Shown here: piece by piece, positions 47,842 through 56,465 of the stretch
Numbering within the stretch: position 1 is the stretch's first letter
Layout of the letters: each line of letters begins with the position of its first letter
Assembly: GCA_018266335.1 (NCBI GenBank)
Contig: JAFEAR010000094.1
Span: 60,795 to 124,794 of the forward strand
Reading direction: 5' to 3'
Length of the DNA stretch: 64,000 bases
Source: Bdellovibrionales bacterium
Lineage (GTDB): Bacteria > Bdellovibrionota > UBA2428
Translations under genes and position numbers: made by a program
The notes under the pieces: model-generated
Told to the model about the DNA's origin: nothing
Databases searched by the model: none
Seen by the model: the letters and a program-made list of their open reading frames with translations, nothing else

Positions 47842-48267
47842 TTATTTGGCGAGAACAATGCTTTTGCGCAGCTGGCTGGTTTCGGCGCGTCGCATATCCC
47901 CCAAACGTGCCAAGAGCCGTTCGAGTCGTTTCTCCGCAATGGGTTTCTGGACAATGGCGTGGGCCCCCGCGGACAAGGCCTGCATTTCGATTTCGTTGGC
48001 CAAGAATCCCGTAAAGGAATGCAGCAAAATTCCCCTCGCCGGCGAAAACAGCTCGTGCGCCTTATTGATGCAAAAAATTCCGTCCCGCTTAGGCAGGGAA
48101 TATTCCGCCAGGAAGAAATCGGGACGCAGCTTTTGGAAGGCGGCAATCCAGCCGGTGCCACTCACGGACCATTCCTTGATTTCGATATCGAATTTATGGA
48201 GCAGAGTGCGCGTTTGGGACGCCGACTCCGAAGAAGCATCTAAAAGCATAGCCGTGAACTCGCCCAT
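47842..48267 (-). CDS. Stand-alone receiver-domain protein with Glu at the phosphorylation site
   Basis: 141 residues forming a single CheY-like domain. The strand-3 block PDFFLAEYSLPKRDG aligns with PDLVLLDxxMPxxDG, putting Glu55 where the phospho-accepting Asp should be. Conserved Lys108 in IVQKPI and Ser84 at the switch position are present, but the N-terminal acidic pair is reduced to one (MLLDASSE). It therefore cannot be phosphorylated in the normal way and may mimic the active state. It is divergent from the histidine kinase gene across only 18 bases. Confidence 0.75.
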   Translation of the reverse strand: MGEFTAMLLDASSESASQTRTLLHKFDIEIKEWSVSGTGWIAAFQKLRPDFFLAEYSLPKRDGIFCINKAHELFSPARGILLHSFTGFLANEIEMQALSAGAHAIVQKPIAEKRLERLLARLGDMRRAETSQLRKSIVLAK

Positions 48268-48285
48268 CTCCTATAAGGTTATCAC

Positions 48286-49914
48286 ATGAAATTCCGGTTG
48301 AATCCCCGCTCCATCGCCCGATTGCTCCCCGCGGTGGCCGTGGCCCTTCTGCCGTTCGGGCTCTTGGATGCCGCTCTGCTTAAAGCAAAATATGCTCTCC
48401 GCGGTCCCCTTCCCCTGCCCGCCTCCCAACAAATCGTGGTGGCCCGCTCGGCGACGGAACTTTATCGCCTGGGAGTCCTGGCCGAAAAAATGCCCGGCAT
48501 CGATCACTGCGTGATGATTTCAAGTTCCCTACCCGACGATCATCCCTGCGCCGGACTTAGCGTGGGCAACCTCTACCGACTGGCCGATTTCGAAACGGCA
48601 CTTAAACACCGCGCCTTTTTTTACGGTCCCCTTAAATCTTTTCCCACTCTGGACGGCGAAGCGCTACTCATTCGGGCCAATCGCCCTTCTCCGGACACCA
48701 AAACTCTCGTCCTCGTGGATTCTTCCGCCGAACCCAAAGTGCCGATCGACACGCCCCTGGGACAATTGCTGCCCGTGGAAGTCGCCGCCAACTTAGCCCT
48801 CAGCCAAATCAACGGCGTACAACCACAAACGGCGCCGCCCGGCGTGCGACAAGCCCTGGCCCTGGGCATGATGCTCGTGGCTGCGGCCATTGTGTATACC
48901 TACCCCACACTGCTCGCGATGATCTTCGTTTTCGTGCTGGGGGCTACAGAATTCGCCTTCGCCTTTATGCTCTTCGAAAATTCCGCCTATGAGTTGCCGG
49001 TCTTTGCTTCGTGGGCCGCGATGCTTGCCGTGGTGATTCTGGGCATGAGCGATCGCCTGGACCGGCGGGAACGCCGCGAATGGGAAATCGAACACACGGC
49101 CGAAAATCTCAAATCCCTCGACGAAATGCGCAACAACTTTCTGTCGTTGGTGTCGCACGACCTCAAAACGCCCATTGCGAAAATCCTTTCCATGCTCGAT
49201 CGTCTGAACCGCGGTGAGTTCGGAACTATTTCGCCGCAGCAGCATCTAGCGCTGGATCGCATCGTCTCCACGAGCGGCTACTTGCAACGCACAATCTCCA
49301 CTCTGCTCCTATTGGGCCGCATCGAGACCAAAGATTTTCAAATTCGGCGCCAGCCCACTGACCTCACCCATTTGCTCCACACCGCCGCAGAACAACACCG
49401 CAACGCGGCACTCGATCGCGGCCTCCGCGTGGAGCTCGAAATCGAACCCCTTTTCCTGGTGGATCTTGATCCGGATCTCATCGCCCAAGTGGTCAACAAT
49501 CTCATCGACAACGCCATGAAGTATTCGCCGGCCGGTAGCCGAGTGATCGTTCGCTGCGGCGAATCCGAGAACTGCGTTGAACTTTCGCCACCCCAACCGG
49601 GTGTTTGGTTCGAAGTGCAAGATGAAGGCCCCGGCATTCCGGCGGCCGATCGAGGACGGGTGCTCGAAAAATTTGTCCGCGGCGCCAACGAAAGTACGGC
49701 CGCGGACCAGTCCGTGAAGGGAACGGGACTGGGGCTTTACCTCAGCCGCTTCTTCGTGGAGAAGCATGGGGGCCGATTGAGCCTCGTTTCCAAGACGGTC
49801 GACGAGGATCTTCGGCCGGGCAGCAGCAATGCCGCCTACTTTTCTAGGGGTCAGAGCGGAACCGTTATTCGCATCGTGTTGCCACTCGAAGCACCCCCCA
49901 TCGAAGTCGGTTGA
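48286..49914 (+). CDS. Membrane sensor histidine kinase
   Basis: 542 residues. N-terminal membrane helix, then an extracytoplasmic domain of about 150 residues with CHASE2-like features (PIDTPLGQLLPVEVAANLAL), two or three membrane helices (residues about 190-255), then DHp with SHDLKTPIAKI (His291), and the ATPase domain with N-box VVNNLIDNAMKYSP, G1 DEGPGIP and G2 GTGLGLYLSR. It probably phosphorylates the NtrC-type regulator that starts 31 bases downstream. TATAAG is 8 bases before the ATG and overlaps a weak AAGG. Confidence 0.88.
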   Translation: MKFRLNPRSIARLLPAVAVALLPFGLLDAALLKAKYALRGPLPLPASQQIVVARSATELYRLGVLAEKMPGIDHCVMISSSLPDDHPCAGLSVGNLYRLADFETALKHRAFFYGPLKSFPTLDGEALLIRANRPSPDTKTLVLVDSSAEPKVPIDTPLGQLLPVEVAANLALSQINGVQPQTAPPGVRQALALGMMLVAAAIVYTYPTLLAMIFVFVLGATEFAFAFMLFENSAYELPVFASWAAMLAVVILGMSDRLDRRERREWEIEHTAENLKSLDEMRNNFLSLVSHDLKTPIAKILSMLDRLNRGEFGTISPQQHLALDRIVSTSGYLQRTISTLLLLGRIETKDFQIRRQPTDLTHLLHTAAEQHRNAALDRGLRVELEIEPLFLVDLDPDLIAQVVNNLIDNAMKYSPAGSRVIVRCGESENCVELSPPQPGVWFEVQDEGPGIPAADRGRVLEKFVRGANESTAADQSVKGTGLGLYLSRFFVEKHGGRLSLVSKTVDEDLRPGSSNAAYFSRGQSGTVIRIVLPLEAPPIEVG

Positions 49915-49945
49915 CGGTTGGCCAGACGGGCCCGATGATGGACGC

Positions 49946-51385
49946 ATGTCGCTCCGAATCCTCATTGCCGATGACGAAGCCGAACTCCGCCTAGGTATTC
50001 GCGGTCAGATTCAATCTCGCGGTTTCGTAATCGACGAAGCTTCCGATGGGCAGCGCGCCTGGGACATGATCCAAAAAAATCCCTACGACCTGGTCCTGCT
50101 CGATGTGCGCATGCCCGTGCTCGATGGCATCGAAGTTCTTTCGCGACTCAAAGAATCGCACCCCAGCACCACCGTTGCGGTGATCACCGCGCACGCCAAC
50201 GTGCAGGATGCCGTGAAGGCCATTCACCTGGGCGCCTTCGACTACATCGAAAAACCCGTGCGCCCCGAACGTCTGGACGAACTCGTCGACAAGGCCCTCG
50301 CGGCCCGTAGCCTGGTGGAACAAATTGCCTTTTCGAGTCCGAGAGAAACCGATGCGCCCGGCGAAGCGAATTCCCGGCCCGATTTTATTGGCCACTCCGA
50401 GCCCATGCGCCGAATTTTTAAACTCATCGATCGACTAGCAAAAGTAAGCACGAGTGTGCTGATTCGGGGCGAGAACGGCACGGGCAAAGAACTTGTCGCC
50501 AAAGCCATTCACTTTAACTCGCCCCGCAAACACCGGCCCTTCACGGCCGTAAACTGCGGCGCCATTCCCGAAGCCCTCATCGAAAGCGAGCTCTTCGGCC
50601 ACGAGAAAGGAGCCTTCACCGGCGCCGCGGCCCGTAAAATTGGCATGTTCCAACACGCTTCCGGCGGCACGCTCTTTCTGGACGAAATCGGCGATCTGCC
50701 CCTGCAGATGCAGGTCAAATTGCTCCGCGCCCTCCAGGAGCAAAAAATTACTCCCGTAGGTTCCACGCGCGAAATGAACGTCGACGTGCGCATCATTGCC
50801 GCCACCAATCGCGATCTAGAAACCATGATGACCCGCGGCGACTTTCGGCAGGATCTTTTCTACCGCCTCAACGTAATGCCCGTGTTCTTGCCACCGCTCC
50901 GCGAACGCGCGCAGGACATTCCGCACCTCGTGCAACACTTCATTGCCAAATTCAACCAGAAGCATGGACGTCAGGTAAGCGGCGTGGAGGCCGACGCCCT
51001 TAGCAAGTTGCAGCGCTATTCATGGCCCGGGAACATTCGTGAACTCGAAAACGCCGTCGAACATGCCTTCGTTGTGGACACGGGCGAAGTGCTCGCGTTC
51101 GCTAGCTTTCCGGATCACATCCAAGAGTCGATCCTGGATCAAGAAGAAGGTTGGCATCTGCCGAGCACGAATGAAAACTCTGCCCCCGTGGAAGCCCGCG
51201 CCGAAATGACGTTCTCGCTGGACTACCACAAGGACAAGGAACGCTTCGAGCGAGAGTTCATCATTCAGGCCCTCAAACGCAACGGCGGCCGCATTAATCA
51301 GACCTGCGAGAACACCAACATTCCCAAGAACACCTTGCTCCGTAAAATTAAAAAGTACGGCATCACGGCAAAGGACTACGAATGA
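49946..51385 (+). CDS. NtrC-family sigma-54-dependent response regulator
   Basis: 479 residues from the ATG at 49946. Receiver domain with Asp53 (VLLDVRMPVLDG) and Lys103 (IEKPV); AAA+ domain with Walker A GENGTGKE (175-182), the sigma-54-contacting GAFTGA loop (222-227) and GGTLFLDEIGDLP; C-terminal Fis-type helix-turn-helix (INQTCENTNIPKNTLLRKIK). It activates sigma-54 promoters when phosphorylated by the upstream kinase. Its target is not evident; nearby flagellin genes are a reasonable guess, though they have sigma-28 promoters. A frame 39 codons longer begins inside the kinase gene and is not credible. Confidence 0.93.
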   Translation: MSLRILIADDEAELRLGIRGQIQSRGFVIDEASDGQRAWDMIQKNPYDLVLLDVRMPVLDGIEVLSRLKESHPSTTVAVITAHANVQDAVKAIHLGAFDYIEKPVRPERLDELVDKALAARSLVEQIAFSSPRETDAPGEANSRPDFIGHSEPMRRIFKLIDRLAKVSTSVLIRGENGTGKELVAKAIHFNSPRKHRPFTAVNCGAIPEALIESELFGHEKGAFTGAAARKIGMFQHASGGTLFLDEIGDLPLQMQVKLLRALQEQKITPVGSTREMNVDVRIIAATNRDLETMMTRGDFRQDLFYRLNVMPVFLPPLRERAQDIPHLVQHFIAKFNQKHGRQVSGVEADALSKLQRYSWPGNIRELENAVEHAFVVDTGEVLAFASFPDHIQESILDQEEGWHLPSTNENSAPVEARAEMTFSLDYHKDKERFEREFIIQALKRNGGRINQTCENTNIPKNTLLRKIKKYGITAKDYE

Positions 51386-51837
51386 GCGACGATCCCAAAA
51401 AAAAGAAAACCCCCGCTTATCAACCGCCCATTTCTAGCAAATTGGCCGGCACGCCCATCAATCATTTCATGAGCCGCAAGGTCATTTACGCCACCCCCAC
51501 CACCTCGGTACGAGTGGCCATGGAAATGATGCTCACCCATAAAATCAGCGGGCTTGTAGTGATCGACGACACGGAATCGTGCCTGGGCGTGTACTCCGAA
51601 ATGGATGCCATGCTCCAGGGCGCGAGCCAATCGTTGGCCGTGCCGATTCGCTACACCAAACCTCCGTTAGTAGTGCACCCCGAAACGATCTTTCGCGAAG
51701 TGCTCGTGCTCATGGTTCAGAAAAAACTCAAACGCTTGCCCGTCGTGGACAAGAAGAAGAAAGTCGTCGGCATCATTAGTCGCCGCGATCTCATGCGCGC
51801 TATTCACGACGACACCCAACAAGAAACGCCGGTATAA
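51382..51837 (+). CDS. CBS-domain pair protein
   Basis: 151 residues with two CBS motifs: INHFMSRKVIYATPTTSVRV with ISGLVVIDD, and RYTKPPLVVHPETIFREVLV with LKRLPVVDKKKKVVGIISRRD. CBS pairs bind adenine nucleotides and act as sensors, often with a partner. There is no attached catalytic domain. It begins in an ATGA overlap with the regulator gene and ends 2 bases before asparaginase. The SRRDLMRAI ending is typical of stand-alone CBS proteins. Confidence 0.9.
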   Translation: MSDDPKKKKTPAYQPPISSKLAGTPINHFMSRKVIYATPTTSVRVAMEMMLTHKISGLVVIDDTESCLGVYSEMDAMLQGASQSLAVPIRYTKPPLVVHPETIFREVLVLMVQKKLKRLPVVDKKKKVVGIISRRDLMRAIHDDTQQETPV

Positions 51838-51839
51838 GC

Positions 51840-52841
51840 ATGTCCACGCGAAAAAAAATTCTCATTCTGCACACGGGCGGCACACTCGGAATGACCCTAG
51901 CCGGCACGCCCGACGATGAAGAAAGTTTTACCCGGGCTCTAAAACAGTATGCTCCCCGCATCTTCGAAACGGCCGACGTTAAACTCGAAATTTTGCTGAA
52001 CAAAGATTCGAGCAACATTTGCCCCCGGGACTGGGTGCTACTCAGTCAATCCATCCACAAACGTATGAACGATTGGGATGGATTCGTGGTGACCCACGGA
52101 ACGGACACCCTCGCCTTTACCGCGAGTGTGCTGAGTTTTATTCTGGCTCACGCACCCAAGCCCATTATCCTCACGGGCTCCCAACGCCCACTGGCCGATC
52201 CGAATTCCGATGCCCCCCGCAACATCATCAACGCCGTGGAGATGGCCGCCTGTGGTCGCACGCAGGAAGTTTGCATTTTCTTCGACTCCGTTTTGCTCCG
52301 AGGCAACCGCGCTAAAAAAGTTTCGATTCCCAGTTTCGGCGCCTTCGACAGCCCCAACCATCCGCCCCTCGCCCGCATCGGGATGAAGACGGAATTCTTG
52401 GCTCCGGGCGCGCCCGTCCCGGCCGGCAGATACACCTTCGACCCCCGCCTCGAAACCAATGTGCTCTCGTTCCCACTCTTTCCCGGCATCAATACAGAAT
52501 TTTTCTTTCCGCTCATTGATCGCGGCCTCAAGGGCCTAGTCCTTCAGGCCTTTGGTCCGGGCGATATTCCCCTCGAGGAAACCTCCGTCGTGCATCTCAT
52601 TCGTTCCCTCACCGAACGCGGCGTGCCCACCGTCATATGCTCGCAGGCCGTGTTCGGCGCGGTGGACATCAGCCTGTACGAAACCGGCCGCGCCGCACGC
52701 GACGCCGGAGCCATTTCGGCGGGCGACATGACCTGGGAAACTTGCATGACCAAAATGATGGCCCTCTTGGGCCGCGGCCATTCGCTGCGCACGTTCAGCA
52801 CGGAGTTTCAAAAAAATCTGGTGGGAGAACTCACCGAATGA
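51840..52841 (+). CDS. ansA: L-asparaginase, cytoplasmic type I
   Basis: Hydrolyses asparagine to aspartate and ammonia. The 333-residue protein carries the first active-site block ILHTGGTLGMT with the nucleophile Thr and the second, VVTHGTDTLAFTASVLSF, with the Thr-Lys-Asp triad elements. There is no signal peptide, which points to the cytoplasmic AnsA form rather than the secreted AnsB form. It sits between a CBS protein and an inositol-phosphatase family gene, joined to the latter by ATGA. Confidence 0.93.
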   Translation: MSTRKKILILHTGGTLGMTLAGTPDDEESFTRALKQYAPRIFETADVKLEILLNKDSSNICPRDWVLLSQSIHKRMNDWDGFVVTHGTDTLAFTASVLSFILAHAPKPIILTGSQRPLADPNSDAPRNIINAVEMAACGRTQEVCIFFDSVLLRGNRAKKVSIPSFGAFDSPNHPPLARIGMKTEFLAPGAPVPAGRYTFDPRLETNVLSFPLFPGINTEFFFPLIDRGLKGLVLQAFGPGDIPLEETSVVHLIRSLTERGVPTVICSQAVFGAVDISLYETGRAARDAGAISAGDMTWETCMTKMMALLGRGHSLRTFSTEFQKNLVGELTE

Positions 52842-53707
52842 GCGCCACCGAACTTCTGCATCGTCGGCACACGCTGGAAAAAATTCTTCAGCGCGCCACA
52901 CCCCTCATGCTCGAAGGCTACAGCGCCACCCCGGGTGCAGACCTGCGGCGACGCGAACGACTAGGCACGCAACAAAAAAGTTCGCACCGCGATCTCGTGA
53001 CGCATTTCGATAAGCGCGTAGAAACTTTTTTGCTCGCGGAATTTGCGCGCGAGTTTCCCGGCGACGTCGTGGTCGGCGAAGAAGGCGCTTCGGGACAGGG
53101 CTCGGCCCAAGCTCTGTGCGAGAAACACGACGCCTTTTGGGTGCTGGACCCCATCGACGGCACCACGAACTACAGCAAGGCCTATCCGTACTTTTGCACG
53201 ACGGCCGCCTATGTGACGCGCACGCCCCAGGGCTACCAGAGCCAAGTGGGTGCCGTTTGGGACCCCGTGCGTTCGGAACTTTTTTCGGCCGCCCGCGGGT
53301 CGGGGGCCTGGCTCAATCGCCAGCAACTTAAGACCACCGAGGTGAAGGAGCCCCGCGAAGCCCTTCTCACTACGGGCTTCGCCGTGGCCAAAAATGCCGA
53401 TCTCGACCGGGCCTTTGCCCTTTTCGCCCAAATTACCCAACTAACGCTAGGCGTCAGAAGAGACGGCTCCGCAGCGCTCGACCTAGCCTACGTAGCGGCC
53501 GGTCGAACCGACGGCTATTGGGAGCGCGGTCTTTCGCCCTGGGATGTCTGCGCAGGGGTTTTGCTCATTGAGGAAGCCGGCGGCCGAGTGACCCGCCACA
53601 ATGCCCAGCAACTCGAGCTTTTGAGTGGAGAAATCCTGGCCTCCAACGGTCCCCTCCACGATTGGCTGAGCCAACAAATCCAAAGTACAAAAAATACGGG
53701 CCTTTGA
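52838..53707 (+). CDS. Inositol monophosphatase-family phosphatase
   Basis: 289 residues from the ATG at 52838, overlapping the asparaginase stop. Metal-binding motifs are GEEGA, WVLDPIDGTTNYSKAYPYF and the C-terminal GLSPWDVCAGVLLIEEAGG. The family (SuhB, CysQ, IMPase) dephosphorylates sugar or nucleotide phosphates with Mg2+ or Li+-sensitive chemistry. The substrate cannot be decided from these motifs. The N-terminal 45 residues are more basic than in SuhB. Confidence 0.9.
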   Translation: MSATELLHRRHTLEKILQRATPLMLEGYSATPGADLRRRERLGTQQKSSHRDLVTHFDKRVETFLLAEFAREFPGDVVVGEEGASGQGSAQALCEKHDAFWVLDPIDGTTNYSKAYPYFCTTAAYVTRTPQGYQSQVGAVWDPVRSELFSAARGSGAWLNRQQLKTTEVKEPREALLTTGFAVAKNADLDRAFALFAQITQLTLGVRRDGSAALDLAYVAAGRTDGYWERGLSPWDVCAGVLLIEEAGGRVTRHNAQQLELLSGEILASNGPLHDWLSQQIQSTKNTGL

Positions 53708-53748
53708 ACCTTGCCCCCGTTCTGTGGGGGGGTTATGAAAAAGCCAGA

Positions 53749-54033
53749 ATGAATCAGTACGATATCAAACAAGAGCTGGTGAACTATTCCCGCGAAGCCG
53801 ATCTTCGCAACGTTCAGCAATGGTTAAAGGACGCCGTTCGCTCTTGGATTGAGGCCGTTGAACTCAACCAAGATGAGTTCACCTATTACAACGTAGACAA
53901 AGCCAAGATCTCCGCGCGCACGGATTACCTGTCGCTCGATAACTTGCTCGAACTCGACGAGAGCTACGACAAGTTCCGCGATTGGTTCAACCGCCAGAAG
54001 GCGCGCTTTGATCGTTCCTACCGGAACCTATAG
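53749..54033 (+). CDS. Small conserved-looking protein, unknown
   Basis: 94 residues, acidic and helical, with many aromatic residues (VRSWIEAVELNQDEFTYYNV, DYLSLDNLLELDESYDKFRD). No signal peptide or membrane helix. I do not recognise it. The ATG at 53749 is chosen because it follows the IMPase stop; a frame from 53662 is longer but overlaps that gene. It lies 9 bases before plsC in the same direction. Confidence 0.55.
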   Translation: MNQYDIKQELVNYSREADLRNVQQWLKDAVRSWIEAVELNQDEFTYYNVDKAKISARTDYLSLDNLLELDESYDKFRDWFNRQKARFDRSYRNL

Positions 54034-54042
54034 GGTGCCGCG

Positions 54043-54816
54043 ATGAGGCGCCTATTCGCGGTTAGCGGATTCGTCGCCTCAACAGCCCTCTGCGGGCTTA
54101 TCATCACTCCCATCTCACTTTTGCCCGACCGCCAGCGCTATCGTTGGTCAGGACGAGTGCTCCAGCTATGGGCTAAATTCGTTTTAGGCTTGTTTCGAAT
54201 TCGCATTCACGAACGACCTGCCTCCGATGCCGTCGCTCATTCTCCCCGCGTGATCATCGCTAACCACGTCAGCTACCTAGACATTCCCGTGCTCCTCAGC
54301 CGTGGGCCCTGCGTGTTCATTGCCAAACACGAGGTGTCGCAATGGCCCCTTCTGGGCTGGGTCGCGCGCCGGGCCGGCGTGGTGTTCGTAAAACGCGGCA
54401 AGCTTTGGAGCCGGGCTTCGGCCTTGCTCCATCTACAATCCCGACTGCAGCTGGGCTTAGACATCGTCATCTTTCCCGAAGGCTCTACGTCCATTGACGG
54501 CCCCCGGCGTCGCAGCGCAAATTTTTTCAGCGGAGCCTTCCGCATTGCACGCATGGAGTCCGCACCCGTAGAGAGCGTTTACATCGATTACACCGATGTT
54601 GAGCGCTGCGCTTGGCTCGACGACCAAGATTTTGCTCCCCACGTTTGGCGTCTCTACAGCCCCAAGGGCACTCGCGTGAGTTTACGCAGCGAAGTCATCA
54701 CCGCGGTCACCACGCGAGCCGAACAACGCGAAGCCCTCGCCTTTTGCCGCAGCTGGCTCCTGGAAGGGGGCCGTAATTTTAATTTGGTTTCTAAGCCTCA
54801 GAACCGATGGGCGTAA
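54043..54816 (+). CDS. plsC: 1-acyl-glycerol-3-phosphate acyltransferase PlsC-like
   Basis: 257 residues. N-terminal hydrophobic segment (VASTALCGLIITPISLLP) and the acyltransferase motifs NHVSYLDIP (motif I, Hx4D), KRGKLW (motif II region) and FPEGSTSIDGP (motif III). It acylates lysophosphatidic acid at the inner membrane in phospholipid synthesis. The insertion after motif III is short. Stop overlaps the convergent barrel gene by 19 bases. Confidence 0.88.
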   Translation: MRRLFAVSGFVASTALCGLIITPISLLPDRQRYRWSGRVLQLWAKFVLGLFRIRIHERPASDAVAHSPRVIIANHVSYLDIPVLLSRGPCVFIAKHEVSQWPLLGWVARRAGVVFVKRGKLWSRASALLHLQSRLQLGLDIVIFPEGSTSIDGPRRRSANFFSGAFRIARMESAPVESVYIDYTDVERCAWLDDQDFAPHVWRLYSPKGTRVSLRSEVITAVTTRAEQREALAFCRSWLLEGGRNFNLVSKPQNRWA

Positions 54817-56447
54817 CCCACGAAGTAATTCGTAAGCGAAATCGAGTTCGATAGCGCCGCCGTCGTACGTGTTCCCGTGCCCGTAAAATTCGAGGACGAA
54901 CTCATCGACTGAATCCCCCCCGTAAGGAACGAATCGGGCTGGACTTGATAAGCCAGGCCCGCCTCAAAGGACCAAAAAGCATCGTCCGTGCTCGCTGCCC
55001 CCGTCGTTTTGGGCGACTCGGTGAGCGAAAGGCTTACGATGCGCGTAACCCCACCGAAGACCGAAAACTTCTCCACCACGGGCACTCGCACCTGCAAACC
55101 AAAATCTAATCCGGAGTAAGACTTGCTCACCGGCGCAAGCGCCTTGTCCGACTGTCCAACGGAAAAATTAAAACTCTGGTAACCCACGCTGAACGAAAAT
55201 TCACCCGGGGTGTTGGGATCTTCTAAAAAGATAAATCGGTACGCCGGGGCAATGCGAAAGTTCATAACGTGCGCGCTAAGCGAATCGGTACCAATCAAGT
55301 TGGACGAATCGGAGAGCGCCACCTGACTGAACCCAAAGTGCGCATCCACCACCCAAGTGCGGGTGATGTAGCCACGCAAAACGGCATCGAGGCCTACTCC
55401 GGAGCCCGACATCGTGGGATTCCCGGCGCTCGTGGTTTCGTTGTGCGTGAGGCTGCTCCAGGTTAGCCGTCCCGTGACATCGATGATCTTGGCCGGACTC
55501 GAGGCCGGCTCCTGATCATCACTTACGTTCTCATCTTCTTCCTCAGCATCCTTAGCGGACTTCTTTTTTTTATCGCCCAACAACGGCATGATCACCCGAC
55601 CGTCGGCCGTCTTCACTTGCTCCGTCTTAGCTTCGGCGCCCGGAGCCGCTCCGGGAAGCGCCGGTTGCGTACCGGCTGCCGGACGAATGTCGTAGCGATC
55701 GCCCTCTTGAATCGGATCGGCGCTCGATTCGAAATCAATTTTTGCTGTCGAAAAGGGTTCATCCACCTGTGTCACCGTGGCCAAACCCGACATGCTCGAA
55801 CTAATGCCAATGAGCGTTTTGAGCAGCGGATGCCGCCGCGCTTGCTCCAAGCGCCGAATTTCGAGTGTGTCGCCTACCTTCACTCCGGCCGCCGCCGCAC
55901 CCTCGATGTTCAGGGTGGTCATATCGCGCTTAACGACGTAACCACGCCCCGGGATGCGCAACCAAATATCCTCAACCCAATCGGAGATGCGCTTCTTGCG
56001 CAAATTCTCTTCCTCGGGGCGAGGACCCGCCGCCGGAAGTTTGACGTTTTCAAAGAAAAGCGGCTCACCGTCGGCCGTGCCGTACCAGCGCAAATCGATT
56101 TCCATGCCCTTTTGTCGCAAAAGCACAACACCGTCGACTTTGTAACGCAGCCCGAGCTGCTTAACCGAAAGCGAGGACTGCCATGGGAAGTCGCGAGGGA
56201 TCTCAACCGGTACAATCTGCCCCCGTCCGCCCCGCTGAAACACCCAACGAACCCGGCCCCGACGCACAAAAACGTCCAAAACCTGGGCCGTAGTCAAATC
56301 ATCGGGAAAGTCATTGCCTTCCGTCTTCGCGAGCAAGATTGTCCGCTGGTCAAAGGGCCACGACCCCGCAGCTTCGACCCGAAAAGAACTCAACAACGCG
56401 GAGCAAACCGCGAAAATAGACAAAACCTGCAAACGCATGAGGTTCAT
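54798..56447 (-). CDS. Exported protein with C-terminal beta-barrel-like domain
   Basis: 549 residues with a signal peptide (LSIFAVCSALLSSFRVEA). Residues about 30-170 and a GVKVGDTLEI...PIQEGDRYDIRP segment resemble the FlgT/CsgG-type region found in periplasmic proteins. A charged linker (KKKKSAKDAEEEDENVSDDQ) is followed by about 230 residues of alternating strands ending in YFVGYAHRF, with Phe at the end as in Bam substrates. Function unknown. The start is only 18 bases from the divergent LptC/LptA-like gene, so both promoters must lie inside coding sequence. Confidence 0.6.
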   Translation of the reverse strand: MNLMRLQVLSIFAVCSALLSSFRVEAAGSWPFDQRTILLAKTEGNDFPDDLTTAQVLDVFVRRGRVRWVFQRGGRGQIVPVEIPRDFPWQSSLSVKQLGLRYKVDGVVLLRQKGMEIDLRWYGTADGEPLFFENVKLPAAGPRPEEENLRKKRISDWVEDIWLRIPGRGYVVKRDMTTLNIEGAAAAGVKVGDTLEIRRLEQARRHPLLKTLIGISSSMSGLATVTQVDEPFSTAKIDFESSADPIQEGDRYDIRPAAGTQPALPGAAPGAEAKTEQVKTADGRVIMPLLGDKKKKSAKDAEEEDENVSDDQEPASSPAKIIDVTGRLTWSSLTHNETTSAGNPTMSGSGVGLDAVLRGYITRTWVVDAHFGFSQVALSDSSNLIGTDSLSAHVMNFRIAPAYRFIFLEDPNTPGEFSFSVGYQSFNFSVGQSDKALAPVSKSYSGLDFGLQVRVPVVEKFSVFGGVTRIVSLSLTESPKTTGAASTDDAFWSFEAGLAYQVQPDSFLTGGIQSMSSSSNFTGTGTRTTAALSNSISLTNYFVGYAHRF

Positions 56448-56465
56448 TGTAAATTAAAAACCGCA

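Noticed and set aside
55617..56465. 283-codon extension of the LptC/LptA-like frame
   Set aside because: This is antisense to the barrel gene at 54798-56447 and has no signal or domain. The ATG at 56466 gives the sensible start.
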